Source: Hysterangium stoloniferum
Lineage: Eukaryota > Basidiomycota > Agaricomycetes > Hysterangiales > Hysterangiaceae
Assembly: GCA_015178975.1 (NCBI GenBank)
Contig: WHVD01000108.1
Location: 124,001-188,000, forward strand
DNA: 64,000 nt
Direction of reading: 5' to 3'
The translations under genes and the position numbers were made by a program. Each line of letters opens with the position of its first letter. Within the stretch, counting starts at the first letter, position 1. Of this stretch, positions 46,010 to 57,521 are shown one piece after another. The notes beneath the pieces are model-generated. The model did no database searches. It was given only the letters and a program-made list of their open reading frames with translations, and was not told the DNA's origin.

Positions 46010-46320
46010 GTTGTAATCCTGGCTGGATTACCACATACTGATCACTCTTGAGCTCCTATTGTCTATCAATTTCTCTTTTTTCCCTCGGCCCTGACAAAAC
46101 ATTTCATCTTTTATGGTCTGCCCAATCTCAGCCGTAATACTCCTTTTGTTCGCCATGCCATTGTTGTCGCCACTCCATTGTTATACAAAAGATATATTAC
46201 CAAGGACACTTTTCAAGAACGGTAGGTACTATCTCCATCGGGGCGTTTCGATTACCTGTATTCCTCATTACTGTCATAAAATAAAAATAACCTAGTCATA
46301 TCTGTACCAACCGAATGAAG
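46010..46320 (+). pseudogene. Unassigned fragment shared with 53270-53455
   Basis: About 150 bp near 46150-46300 (CCACTCCATTGTTATACAAAAG ... CTGTATTCCTCATTACTG) is clearly homologous to 53320-53440. A short plus-strand ORF at 46113-46295 crosses it. No domain is recognised. It is bounded on both sides by R sequence. Confidence 0.4.
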
Positions 46321-49274
46321 TCACTCAACGACCTTACAGTCGTCGTGGGTATTCTTCAGCTGTTAGTTAACCGGTGATTTCACCTGAAATGACCACGAGC
46401 TACCTTTCTCTTTTCCAAGGTGAAAGCTTGCGACATGTCGGTGTCTAGATCAGGGTGTTTGTTGTCCATTAGTTTGGCCCGGCTTCCTGTACTCCCAAAC
46501 AAATGACACGAAAATAACGGTGGGACCGCCTTCTTTGAGGCGTCCTAGTGGTATTCTATTGAAATTGTTCTCGCTAAATATGCCATGTGATTTCAGGGAC
46601 GGGTGGTCCTCGGAATATATTTAACACCAGTCTAGAGAACCTCGCAGCGACCATTACAAGTGACTATCCGCTTTTACATTTTGTCAAATTATGTAGTTTC
46701 ATACAATTTTCGAGTCCACGTTCTGTTTGAAATGATTGTCATTTATGAATAGGATGTCAGTCTAACCACGGGTGGTGCCCTCAACTGTATTCAATGCATG
46801 TATGGGATCGGTGCGTGCAACATTCAGAGGTCGCGGCAATGATGAAATGTGACTGTATGCACTCTTATATTTGGTGGACCTATGGCAGCTGTATTGTCAA
46901 GTTTTCGATGGAAGAGCATTAGTTTAAGGAATTCGCGCAAGAGATTGACTCGTTTGGTGTGAAGGCCCTCGGTTTTAAGATCGTGGATCTTGTCAATTGA
47001 ACACTGGCCTGAAGGTATGATAAGCCTGAACGAGACATCCATCGAAATGGCGACGGGGGAGCCATTTTTCACACCTCCATTGATATTTTATTTAAAACGA
47101 GTGTCATTAATGACTGGGATGTTAGTATGGCCAAGGCTAGTTCCCCAAAATGTATTCAACACCTGCACGAGTACAAGCCGCAGTGTTCACGGCGATGGCA
47201 AAAAGTGGCTATATGCGCTCTTACATTGGGTCAAGCTATATATCTTAATACATTTTTTCAAATCTGGTTGCAAAGTGGATTAAAGGTGGACGGGGTTGTG
47301 CTCCTCCTGGTTAGGTTGAAATGTGTCGGCATCATCGAAGAGAAATGATTAGGAAGTGTATCCAATTGATGGTGCAAGACCTTTGTCAGGGCAACTATGT
47401 TCCTCCAACAGTGATATAGGGGTCTAATCAGACCCCACCGACACACGAGTGGCAGGTGTGGCGACCACGCACAGGAGGAACGCGCGGTGAAATCCAAACG
47501 GCCAAGCATGTAACTGATGGATTCGTCATTGGTCGAGCAGCGCATTACGTCACAATGTGGAAGGAGAGAAATGAGCATGCGGATGGTATCGAGGCTGCGG
47601 ACTGTGGTGCATGCGGATTCGGGCTCGGAAGATCCAGCTATCAGCTTCAGGGTCAACTCGAGTATTCTTTCGCCAGACCACAGGAGATCTCGATATGGAA
47701 ACGGGTGCGTCAGAATCAGACTGGTAGAAAAGGTTAATAGGCGGATGTGAAACGGTAAAATATTGTGACAGTACCGTACGATGCGCACAATGAACGAAGA
47801 AACCACATTCAGCTCGTTGATGTGATCGGTGAGAAGCGTGCTGTCGTTGAAGAAAGTTTGCAAGGAGTCAATACTCCCCCACAAGAAACGTAATGTCTCC
47901 AAATCAAGAGGACGTGTCAATGACGCTAGGTGCACGTTTATGTCGCCCAATATAACCCTCAATACCGCTGCAGCAAAATCTCGAAACCATGCATCTTGGT
48001 GGATGCAACACACGAGAAGCCGTATAGGATATTCAGATTGGGAAATAAGTCGCCGGTGACTTTGTCTGTCAAGCTATTAGTGGGCTGCATGAAATAATGT
48101 GAGGTCGCGACGCACGCTTGTAACCAGAATTCAAAGTAACCTCCGATCGCCGTGAGCTCCTCTACAGATAGTTGACGCACGTCGCAGATCGCTTCCACGA
48201 TATACACAAGGCCGAAAAGGGGCAAGGGATGACCAAATTCTGACAGAAAACGGGCGATGTTTATAAATTTTGAGGCAACCTCATCAAAGTGGGTGTGCAG
48301 CGGTGACTTGACTAAAACTTTGTAAAGTGATGACGTAATCGCAGTTGACGCGTCTCTTTCTGACCAAAGGACGCCAGGACACCACTTGAAGGCCAAAGCT
48401 AAAGATAGCATAAGTTGGGAAGTATGGCCTTTGCTACTCTGCATGCTAAATGAAGACACCCGGGAATCTTTTAAAATCCTGCTCGCTCTTCTCCGAATTT
48501 GAGGCGGGTATGTAGGTCTACGCAGACATAAGTATTTCAAGTATCCAATGATTGACGCTGAGGTATCCCTACTTCATTAAATCAACACTCTCTTGAAGTA
48601 ATCTTCCCAATCTTGGCAGGGGGAGACGCTTGTGTACAATCTTGCTAAAGGCACCCTTGTCTTGAGACAATTGACTCATTATTTTCCCGTATAATGTCAG
48701 CTTTGCGATCAGTGAAGCTTTCTTTGCAATGTGGAGGACTTTCATCCCAACCCTTTCCAAACTGACTCCACAGTAATACCTGGGGCCAATTTCAATACTT
48801 GAAGATGTCACAAGACTCCGTGAGATCATTCCCCACTCCTGGCCATGACTATGATACGGGCTGAGGTTGTATGTCGTATTGGTGGATATCTGAACAACAG
48901 TGGGTGGGTCATGGCAGGTTGTTTCTCCTTGACACTGAAATCTGCCGCATATGACACATCACATGGAAATAGCATTTTACTTTACTCACCCACTCATCAA
49001 CCCAGACCTCTATATGGCTTGCAGATAGTTTTATGTGCTGCTCTTCATCAGGGGCCCGATAACATAAATCATGGCCGGGTTCATTACAACCCCATCGCTC
49101 GCGAAGTTTCTTTCTGAATATCTCTCTCATCCCCGTCTTAATGATCTGGTCCCGTTGCTCTGAACTCAATACACCTGGGGAAACTAAGGGTGGTAGCTCC
49201 TCAACGTCTTCAAGGTAGGTGTGAACCATTGCCTCATTGTGATTCCCCAGAGTTGTCTCGTTGAAAGCAGACAT
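46321..49274 (-). pseudogene. R-family unit, blocks f-l, long continuous copy
   Basis: Minus strand: block f 49274-48990 (CNEPGHDLCYRAPDEEQHI), a GTGAGT donor at about 48988, g (about 48930-48570, GVSLERVGMKVLHIAKKAS), h (48540-47959, SLYKVLVKSPLHTHFDEVA; RQLSVEELTAIGGYFEF), then a 251-codon ORF 48013-47258 joining i (CIHQDAWFRDFAAAVL; LLTDHINELNVVSSF) and j (SSEPESACTTVRSLDTIRML). Block k lies at 47072-46824 (SIDKIHDLKTE). A GTGTGT...CTGCAG segment near 48016-47971 could be an intron. The i-j fusion in one frame is the longest single R ORF in the window, so i and j are probably one coding region. Confidence 0.58.
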
Positions 49275-50040
49275 TTGCGTGTTGTACTTACACCAGAAGG
49301 AGGTACCAGCCTTTATGGCGCAGTCTGTCAGAGTGTTCTATTGACTTGTGGCTTTGCTTACACAGGATTCACAGCATGTCATCCCTGACTTCGTCAGCAA
49401 AATCCCCTCACCTGCTTTGAACTATAGGACCCAGTGGACTTGGTTACCCTGCTACTTTCTTGGGCCTTCTGCTGAAGGCTCACACAGCATCTAATAATAG
49501 TTTTGACAATTGTCACCCATGATATAGTATTTAGGGCGTTATTGAGTGTCAGAGTTGAAATAAAATTGGCTTTTCTGATCTTCGAGAGAAGTGGCATTGC
49601 CATGAAGAACACAAATGCAGTCCAGAGCTATGCTTACCCACTGTGGCTTTCAGGTTAGCATAGTATCAACCTGGAGCTTTTTCTGGCAAGAGTGCGTGCT
49701 GCCTGTTTAATTTTATCAACCTTTCAATGAGGAGAAAGCCAGGGCAAGTGATAGTCTAGTCGGGTTAATGGTAAGCAACGCCATTTCTTCCTTCACCCTT
49801 GCAATATCAATCGGAATTTTGTGCAGCGTCTGAGCCAGACAAAGAGTGATGTAAGACCAAAGTTCTCATTGCAGATTTTATTGAGGTACATAAAGTATGA
49901 CTTGGACATATTTTGATTTTTGCCTGTCCATCAGAATTCGGATTGACACATTGTACATATAACCGCGCATCATGTCATACTTACATACAACAAGCTGTAT
50001 TATTACCTGTGTAGCTGAATGGGATTGATTCTTTACTCAG
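49275..50040 (-). pseudogene. R-family blocks c-e
   Basis: Minus strand: e at about 49430-49280, d at about 49930-49690 (homologous to the SLALGFS block) and the beginning of c at about 50040-49990. Frames are decayed; no ORF above 72 codons. It joins a plus-strand R fragment at about 50041. Confidence 0.45.
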
Positions 50041-50449
50041 GGCATCATAGACAGCGCCCCAAGTATTGAGCACATGTAGGCCCTTAATTGCAACCCATCT
50101 ACCAGCTGAATGTGGTTTCTTCGCTCATTGGGTTCATCTTAAGGTACGTTCACATTATTTTACATTACAGTTCCGTCTTACATCCACCAATGAAACTGTC
50201 ATACAAGTCTGATTCCGATGGAAGCAAGTCCAAATTACCCGTTCTTGCATTCTGCCGAGATAATAATAGTGGTTACTCTGGCGCTGATCACTGAATCTTC
50301 CGAGCCTGGACCAGCATCATCTGCGTGTACCATACATAGTGCGCAGCCTCGATACCATCGCCATGCTGGTTTTTTTTCTTCCATATTGTGACATAATACG
50401 TGGCTCGAGCAATGACCAATCTATCAGTAAGTCCATCGGAGTTCGTATA
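50041..50449 (+). pseudogene. R-family fragment i-j, plus strand
   Basis: The end of block i (QLNVVSSLIGFILRYVHII at 50095-50155) followed by block j. It is parallel to 57522-57780, where the same block enters the MULE ORF, and both continue into the same downstream sequence (CAAATTGTGCCTATAA), so the two loci are copies of one chimeric segment. Confidence 0.5.
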
Positions 50450-50682
50450 TGTTGGAATTCGATCATCATGGACAACACTAAATTCCGAGACAACGCAATC
50501 AAGTAGCGAGCGCAGCTATTTTTGGCTACACAATGGGACCGTGCCACTCACATTGTCTCATACCATTCCCATTGTCCCCTTCACATATATAAACTATCTT
50601 TTCTATTATACTAGACCTCAGTCCATTATATGCTACTGTTATATGAGACTGAGCTATAATATTTAGGTCTTACATTCTAACA
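50450..50682 (-). mobile_element. Solo LTR, Copia-type
   Basis: A 233-bp insertion, TGTTGGAATT...ACATTCTAACA, with perfect 5-bp repeats gtata at 50445-50449 and 50683-50687. The homologous locus at about 57757 shows the empty site. It contains a TATATAAAC stretch near 50587. Fossil. Confidence 0.85.
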
Positions 50683-50687
50683 GTATA

Positions 50688-51104
50688 CACAAATTGTGCC
50701 TATAACTCATAATCAGTCATAATGAAGTACAACTAGTCATATTATGTCTATCCTGTTCGCACCCAGCTCACATTTTTCATCAATTATTGTGGCCATTTGA
50801 TACGACGATGGCAAGGTAGATTAAGGATTGTGAAGCACTGTGAGTCCTCGCCAATGTTGAAATTGACATCTGGTGGTGTCTCCTTGGCTAGCACCATTCT
50901 GGCGACCAAGTCACCAACATTGTACTTGATGAAACGGTCTGGAAGCCCCATGGTTATCTTCCAGGCATTATATTCCGGAAAGCGGAGATATAATTCTAAT
51001 CGTCGATGCCCCAACACAGTGAAAGGTGTGGCGACTACTCGAAATGACATCGGTCAAACATGACAATTGGCTAGTAAATCCAATGTGACTCCCGCCATGG
51101 CCAG
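50688..51104 (-). pseudogene. R-family block a fragment
   Basis: Block a in minus orientation at 51050-50784 (DLVARMVLAKETPPDVNFNIG), next to the plus-strand i-j fragment. The same head-on arrangement recurs at 57786-58260. It ends at the truncated Copia element at about 51105. Confidence 0.5.
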
Positions 51105-51978
51105 TGCTCCAATGTGACCTTCGCCGTTGCATCTATAGCAATTCTTCAGCTGTCGCACATTTGGTGAGTCGACTTTCATTTTCATGGCAATTTGACTCTC
51201 ATTTTCTTTCCACCCTTTTAGATGGCTTTCTTCTTCTACCAGTGCCATGGAAATTTCTTCAATGGTAAGTGATCCCACACGCTGCATAAGAGCAGTTGCT
51301 ACCGCACCAAATTCCGGAGCCAAACAATAGATGAGGACATCCAGCACATCCTCATCACGTAACTCGACTCCAATCGTTCAAAGCTGCAAAGCCAGAGTCA
51401 AAATGCCATGGACATATTCCATCACTGGCTTTTTGACATCATGCTGATACATATAGAGCTGGCATTTCAATGAAATCCGATTGGCCCGATTACTTGCCTG
51501 ATAGATTTTCACAAGTGCTTGCCATGCCTCTGGTCCAGTGGTGCAATCCTGAATATACAATTGTTGGCTTGACACAATTGTCAATCCAATTGCCATGTAA
51601 CCATCCTCCGAATGCTTTGCCCAATCCAAATACTCCTTGCTATTCTCATCTTTAGGTGCCTTTGTTCCACCATTAACAACACTCCATGATCCAGCATGCT
51701 GCAAAACCATTGACAATGAAAACTTCCATTTGTGGTAGTTATCACCTGAGAGTTTTGGGATACTTGCAAGTAAGGCATTGATATTAGACATAAGATGATG
51801 AGATAGTATTAGTGTGACTTTTTAAAGCAATGGGGCGGGGCCCATAACCTGTTCAATGTTGACGTTATAGCAAAAATGGACGAAGTTTATTTATGATGAC
51901 TAAGCTACTGTAAAGTACGAAATAGCAGAGCATTGAGATAAAATGCGTCAACGGCTTGCAATACAATGTACTCTAACA
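51105..51978 (-). mobile_element. Copia (Ty1-like) LTR retrotransposon fragment: LTR plus gag
   Basis: Minus strand: an LTR at 51978-51850 (129 bp, TGTTAGAGTA...), a likely primer-binding site GGTTATGGGCCC just inside, then a gag region from 51791 with the Ty1/copia-type start (LSGDNYHKWKFSLSMVL) and a zinc knuckle (CYRCNGEGHIG) near 51120. The element is broken and lacks pol and the second LTR. Its right-hand side in coding direction is joined to R sequence. Fossil. Confidence 0.85.
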
Positions 51979-52011
51979 TCCAATTGATGGTGCAAGACCT
52001 TTGTCAGGCCA
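51979..52011 (-). other. R-family remnant between LTRs
   Basis: Short R spacer sequence (CAATTGATGGTGCAAGACC) that separates the Copia fragment from the tandem LTR pair. Confidence 0.45.
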
Positions 52012-52486
52012 TGTTCTGTTGAAACAGTTGAATAACTCTTGACAAACACCCTGTGAGTTTGAGGAAAGTAAACACTAAGGAGACTTTCCCACACCCACAG
52101 TGGAGTATACTACAGGGTGCTTACCTAAGCACCTACACATCAGTTACCTTACTAGGTAACTCACTCAATACTGCACCTACAGCGCTGGGAAAAATACTAC
52201 AAATATCAGAAAAATATAGGGAACATCATAGACTATGTAAGAGCTGTAATATCATACTCTAACATGTTCTTTGTGTGAGTGTGAGGAAAGTAAACACTAA
52301 GGAGACCTTCCCACACCCACAGTGGAGTATGCTACAGGGTGCTTACCTAAGCACCTATACATCAGTTACCTTACTAGGTAACTCACTCAATACTGCACCT
52401 ACAGTGCTGGGAAAAATACTACAAATATCAGAAGAATATAGGGAACATCATAGACTATGTGAGAGCTGTAATATCATACTCTAACA
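52012..52486 (-). mobile_element. Tandem pair of Copia-type LTRs
   Basis: Two head-to-tail copies ending CTCTAACA at 52264 and 52486. The second is 222 bp (52265-52486), and over that length the two differ at only a handful of sites. The first has a longer 5' flank. On the minus strand both begin TGTTAGAGTATGATATTAC, the Copia-type start. No internal domain remains. Fossil. Confidence 0.72.
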
Positions 52487-52760
52487 CTTTGAACACCAAT
52501 ATGGGGCTCTAATTATACCCTTCCAATACACAAGCAGAAGATGTGGCAATTACGCAAAGGAAGGAACGTGTAATGAAACCTAAAAGCTCAAGCCAGTAAA
52601 TGATGGATTAGACATTGTTCGAGCCGCGCATTCTGTCACACTGTGGAAGAAGAGAAATGAGCGTGGTCATGGTATCGAGGCTGCGTACTGTAGTACATGC
52701 AGATTCAGGCTCGGAAGATCCGGCTCTCAGCTTCAGAGTAACCGCCATAACCATCAGTCA
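52487..52760 (-). pseudogene. R-family block j fragment
   Basis: Block j in minus orientation, seen antisense in the plus-strand ORF at 52615-52851. It is cut at about 52755, where unrelated sequence begins. Confidence 0.45.
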
Positions 52761-53455
52761 TCCAAGTGTTGCTTTCACACACAAGCTAAAACATCTGGGA
52801 AGCTCGCCGATTTTCTCTCACCTGCAAAATCAAGTCAAGCAGAGTTTCTGATGCCAAATTCTGTATGCAAAGCAATTGGCAGAACTTCATGCAGAATTAC
52901 ATCGAACCGGGACTTAAAACGTTTGGTTTTCTGACAAATGAGGAGGGTCAGGCACTCGAAGGCAGTCTGATCAGTGCATGACTGAGCATGCGAAGCAATT
53001 GTGGAACTCGCTGCATGCAGAGAAAGAAGACCCGGAAAGTTGGGGGAGTCGGAATGCGTTTGTGAGTGAGTATTTCAGCAACAATATGTGAACCAAATTT
53101 CCCGAATTTCGGTGGTGGGAGGGCGATTTGAAGGTTCAAGCATTTGCGACAATGCAGTATCCAGGCTGGGTTGGCCAAACTCAGAAATCAAGTGAAATTA
53201 TCATATGTAGGCCTCCCCTCCCCACGGCGTTATCATTAACCTCACCAGTGATGAGCAATCCCAGTTCTTCATCATTGTTACCTCCATCCATAGACGGACA
53301 TTGCACGCTTTCGATTACAACTGGCCACTCCATTGTTCTGCGAAAGATATATTATCAAGGACACTTCTCAAGAACGGTAGCTACTCTCTCTATCGAGACA
53401 CTTCGATTAACTGTATTCCTCATTACTGCCTTAAAGGAAAAATAACTTAGTCCTG
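52760..53455 (+). pseudogene. Degenerate protein-coding fragment, unassigned
   Basis: A plus-strand frame near 52980-53165 reads EHAKQLWNSLHAEKEDPESW, then FVSEYFSNNM, then FPEFRWWEGDLKVQAFATMQ, separated by stops. The W-x-L-x-x-E-K-x-x-P-x-x-W and F-x-x-C/W-x-x-x-x-K-x-x-x-x-A-T pattern resembles a family of uncharacterised agaricomycete proteins as I remember it; this is tentative. The right third (53320-53440) is shared with 46150-46300. Confidence 0.4.
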
Positions 53456-54421
53456 TTATGCAATTGATGGTGCAAGACATTTGTCCGGGCAACTATGTTC
53501 CTCCAACACTGATATATGTGGTCTAATTAGACCCCACCAACACACAAGTAGCAGGTGTGGCGACCACCCAAAGGAAAGAAGGCGCAGTGAAATATAAACT
53601 CTTGAGCGAATAACTACTGATGTCCTGGTCATTGGTCGAGCTGCGGATTATGTCACAATGTGGAAGGAGAGAAATGAGCATGGGGATGGTATCGAGGCTG
53701 CGTACTGTGGTACATGTGGATTCGGGCTCCGAAGATCCAGCTATCAGCTTCATAGTCAATTCGATTATTCTTTTGCCAGACGCCAGGAGATAGTAATCAG
53801 GACTCGTTTGCGTCAGAATCAGACTAGTAAGAAAGTTTCATAGGCGGATGCAAGATGGTGTAGGTAAGTAAAAGATTGTGAACGTACTGTAAGACGAAGA
53901 AACCACATTCAGCTGGTAGATGTGATCGGTGAGAAGCATGCTGTCGTTGAACAAAGTTTGCAGGGAGGAAATACTCCAATACAGTGCATTTGATGCCTTT
54001 AAGTCAATATGAGATGTCAATGACGCTGTATGCACGTTTATGTTGTCCAATATAACCCTCAATGCCTCTGCACCAAAATCTCGAAACCATGTATCTTGGT
54101 GGATGCAACACAAGAGAAGGCGTATAGGACAGTCATAATGGAGAGATAGTCGCCGGTGACTTTGTCTGTTATGGTTTTGATGGGAAAGATGAAACGGTGT
54201 GAGGTCGCGACGCACGTTTGTAACCAGAATTCAAAGTAACCTCTGATTGCCGTGAGCTCCTCTACAGATAGTTGACGCACATGGCAGATCGCTTCCACGA
54301 TATACACAAGGCCGATAATGGTCCAGGAATCATGAAATTCTGATAGATAACGGGTTATGTGTGTGATAAATGTTGATGTAACCTCATCCAAGTTGGTGTG
54401 CAGCGGTGACTTGACTAAAAC
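53456..54421 (-). pseudogene. R-family unit, blocks h-j, cut by the MULE inverted repeat
   Basis: Minus strand: block h from 54421 (VLVKSPLHTNLDEVTSTFI; RQLSVEELTAIRGYFEFWLQ), i (54215-53838, CIHQDTWFRDFGAEALRVIL) and j (53759-53523, SSEPESTCTTVRSLDTIPML). Block h ends exactly where the terminal inverted repeat starts at 54422. Confidence 0.55.
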
Positions 54422-54848
54422 GGGCCATGGGAAAGTGCCGCGCAGGGTGTCGCACTGCTGCACAAGTGCCGCGACACCTCAAAATGACCTCAAATACGCA
54501 TTTAACTAGCATAAAATAAATATAGTTTTGTATATATTCTTCCTAATATATCATATGTCTACTGGGGCTCTGCTAATTTACTTTAGACTGGGTTTTAATG
54601 TTTAAAATTGTGAATTAGCCACTTTTTTAAGAGTATATATCATTTAAAATGGTATTTTGAGTATTAACATTCAAAATATAGCTATGTTTTAGTTTGAAGC
54701 CAAAATGTATATTCGTGGCAATTTTCCACTTTTTGCGGCACCCCTGCAGCAGTGCGTGGCACCTACACAGTGAGATTCAATGTCGGAGTTTGAAAAACTT
54801 CCGAGTCTCGACAGTCAATATTTGCAAGTCCTGATCCAAAGCACACTA

Positions 54849-55278
54849 TGTTGAGTAGGAGACAAGAATTCGGAAGGATTGAGTCTAAATTCGAAGCTCA
54901 GTGAGTGAGTGAGTAAACTTCACTATATATTATAATACCTAAATTCGAAGCTATAAGACGTTTCGTAAGTAATAGAATAAGAATAGATAATTGCACATAT
55001 ACCTCAGTGAGTGAGTGAGTAAACTTCACTGAGGTATATGGCGAAATATTGCGACTTTTTATTTACTTTCTAATTATTTTAGGAGAGTTATTAGGGGAGT
55101 AAATAGGGGAAATTTTTGATGCTCAAAGTTTCTAGTCAATTGCATCATAAAGGAGAAATTCGTAATTAGGAGTTACTCCCCCCTTAACGGCACTTCAATA
55201 TATGTGCATATATGAGCATATACTCATCATCAGATCCATATTTTGGTTACGTTTTACGCGAAGACTTGATTACTAACA
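54849..55278. mobile_element. Solo LTR with internal hairpins (LTR family 2), nested in the MULE left TIR
   Basis: A 430-bp insertion, TGTTGAGTAG...GATTACTAACA, with perfect 5-bp repeats cacta at 54844-54848 and 55279-55283. It is an inverted copy of 4796-5216. The right MULE TIR shows the uninterrupted site, so the LTR is younger than the TIRs. Fossil. Confidence 0.85.
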
Positions 55279-56017
55279 CACTATATCATTTGGTGACACT
55301 CTGATCGGCTTTTCTACTATCCACTGTTATTGAGCATTGTTTCTTTCCAGTTATTCTACACTTCTGTAAGAGTTTTGGAATCTCTTACTTTGGAAAGGTA
55401 CTATCCTTCCTCTTAGATAGTTGTCTCATTTTCCTATTTTTTATAGCTTGCTCTTTGATTAGGTTAGGAGTACCTGGCTGATAGATTAAGACAGTGAGAA
55501 GTTACCTCTTTCACTTATACAGTGTGAGTGGCTTCCACTCTAGACTCTAAGGTGTAGTTTAGTGTTTATCTGTTTTGGTCACTCCCACAGCAACAGATTA
55601 TATTATACCAGTCAGGGAAATATATATACAATACAGTGCTTACTGGACTTCCTGAAATTTACAGTATTCAGTTATTCCTCTTACATATTTCCCTAATGGT
55701 ATATCATCATAACATTTTTATGAACTGATTCTCATGTATTATTTATATAGTTTCTGTTCCATCATTTTCACAAACTATTTGGATTTCATTCTAGGCCTGA
55801 TATTGTCAATACCAATGACAATAAACCAAAAATATTTATTCCTGGAAAAGGTATGCCAAGCTTCCCTTAGTGATGTCTTTATTTTACAAATTATATACAT
55901 ACTGGATGTAGTTGTTGGACTGTACTGTACCATCATGGACCTTATCCACCTAGGATGTTACCTGGTTATGACCAGGATGGTATGTACAAGCTATACTCAA
56001 TTATTTAATACAGACTA

Positions 56018-57521
56018 ATGAATTCATTATTGACAGGAAATCCTTTTGGTTATTTTTTAAATCCAAATTATATCAACCCATCTATATTCAATTCCCAAGC
56101 CCAATCTCACACTGTTCCTGATGATATTGCTTCCAAGCCACCAATGCCCAACATTACTATTACTACTCCCTCAATTCCTTTATCAAAATTACCACCAAAG
56201 CCCAACATTACCATTACTGCTCCCTCAGCTCCTGTCCCAAAATTAGAGAAATTATCACCATCTCCTAACTTCATATCTGGGAACCATCTCAAGGATTTAC
56301 AATCATCTATTGGACCAATGGAAAATAGAAAAGTTAAAGACTAGGATGGATGGCCCAATGGTAAATGGTCATATCAGTTTACACATTCTGAATATGAAGC
56401 CCTCAACAAATTATCTGTTCACTGGGCAACCATAGTGCTAGGTGGGGATAAACACCATGATATAAATTCTTTAACTTTAGATGGTGGAAAGCATACAAAG
56501 CATAAATGTTTGGGTATCATACATTGCAAAAATCCTGACTGTGATATTGTCATTTGGCCTCAGACCAGAGATGCTGGTATTCAAAAGCAATTAACATGTA
56601 GTTGTGACTGTGGATGGAATTTACATCATGTGACATGCAATGTACTGTCCACACTTATTCATTATAAAAATGGGATTATGTATCACAATGGTGGGACACA
56701 TCTTCACCAACGACCCACTCATAAACTCCATCTTCTTCCCAATGAACGATCTCAGCTCCACAAAATATTTCAGGAACATCCAAAAATGGGCTCACTACAA
56801 TTAGCTGTTGGCATTCCTGGATTTTCTGGTCCAGGTACATCTGTGACAGAGATATCCCCAGTTCTATTAAATGTTGATCGTATTTGGTATGAGAAGAAAA
56901 TTGTTCACAAGAGAAATAAGATTATTGGAGGGACTGCAGAATCAGGATTGGAACAGTTGGCTGAGTTTGGATCTCATCATCCTGATTTCTTATGTTATAG
57001 TGAGGTTGGACCAACTACAATCCTTGTACTTCAAACTTCTTGGATGGAGCTACAAATAATGCTACATGTTGTTCAGTATGATGCTGTCCATGGATTTGTC
57101 TCTGATGCTGCACATGGCTATTGGAGAATGAGTGATTGGGTGCTTATAGTATCATCTGTATATTCTCGACATCTTTATTGTTGGGTTCCAGTTCTCTTCT
57201 CAGCAGCTAATGGCACCACTTCCAATCATTATCGAATACACTTTCTAATGCTGTTTCAAAGTATTGCCTCTCAATGTCAGAAGCAGGGACACCAATTAAC
57301 TGATGAAATATTTGCATGTGTTGTTGATTTCAGTCAAGCTCAGTCAAATGGCTTTGTGGAGGCTTTTATTCAGTTTTGGTCAACTATGGAAGGCAATACA
57401 CGAAATAATGAGGAATTAACTAAGGCAGCAAACTCACTTTTGAAAGGATGCTATCAGCATTTTTGTACTGGCATCACCCGTCTCAAAAGGATTAGTGGTG
57501 TGGTACAACCCCAGCTACAAG
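56018..57521 (+). pseudogene. MULE transposase with WRKY-GCM1-like zinc finger, C-terminally truncated
   Basis: One frame runs from ATG 56018 with a single TAG at 56342-56344. A Pro-rich N-terminal segment is followed by a zinc-binding module (CLGIIHCKNPDCDIVIWPQ, CDCGWNLHHVTC, GGTHLHQRPTHKLHL; Cys and His spacing as in WRKY-GCM1 fingers). Then comes the DDE region, with YDAVHGFVSDAAHGYWR (first Asp) at about 57080-57130, SSVYSRHLYCWVPVLFSAANGTTSNHYR, ACVVDFSQAQSNGF (second Asp) at about 57320-57355, and GCYQHFCTGITRLKRISGVV. The segment beyond, including the usual C-terminal third, is replaced by R-family sequence in the same frame. It is not functional as it stands. An upstream 94-codon ORF at 55734 is hydrophobic and probably not part of it. 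Confidence 0.8.

Noticed and set aside
50784-51347. Gag-like ORF end at 51347-51054 as intact Copia protein
   Set aside because: The last residues of this ORF lie in R-family sequence that also occurs at about 58220-58270, so the open frame is a read-through across a junction.
55734-56018. Hydrophobic 94-codon ORF as a membrane protein in the MULE
   Set aside because: AT-rich sequence favours hydrophobic codons; there is no homologue or start context I can support.
56018-57521. KDZ-type transposase
   Set aside because: KDZ elements are common in agaricomycetes, but the GCM1-like zinc finger and the SDAAHGYW and VVDFSQAQ motifs fit a Mutator-like transposase better, and long TIRs agree.
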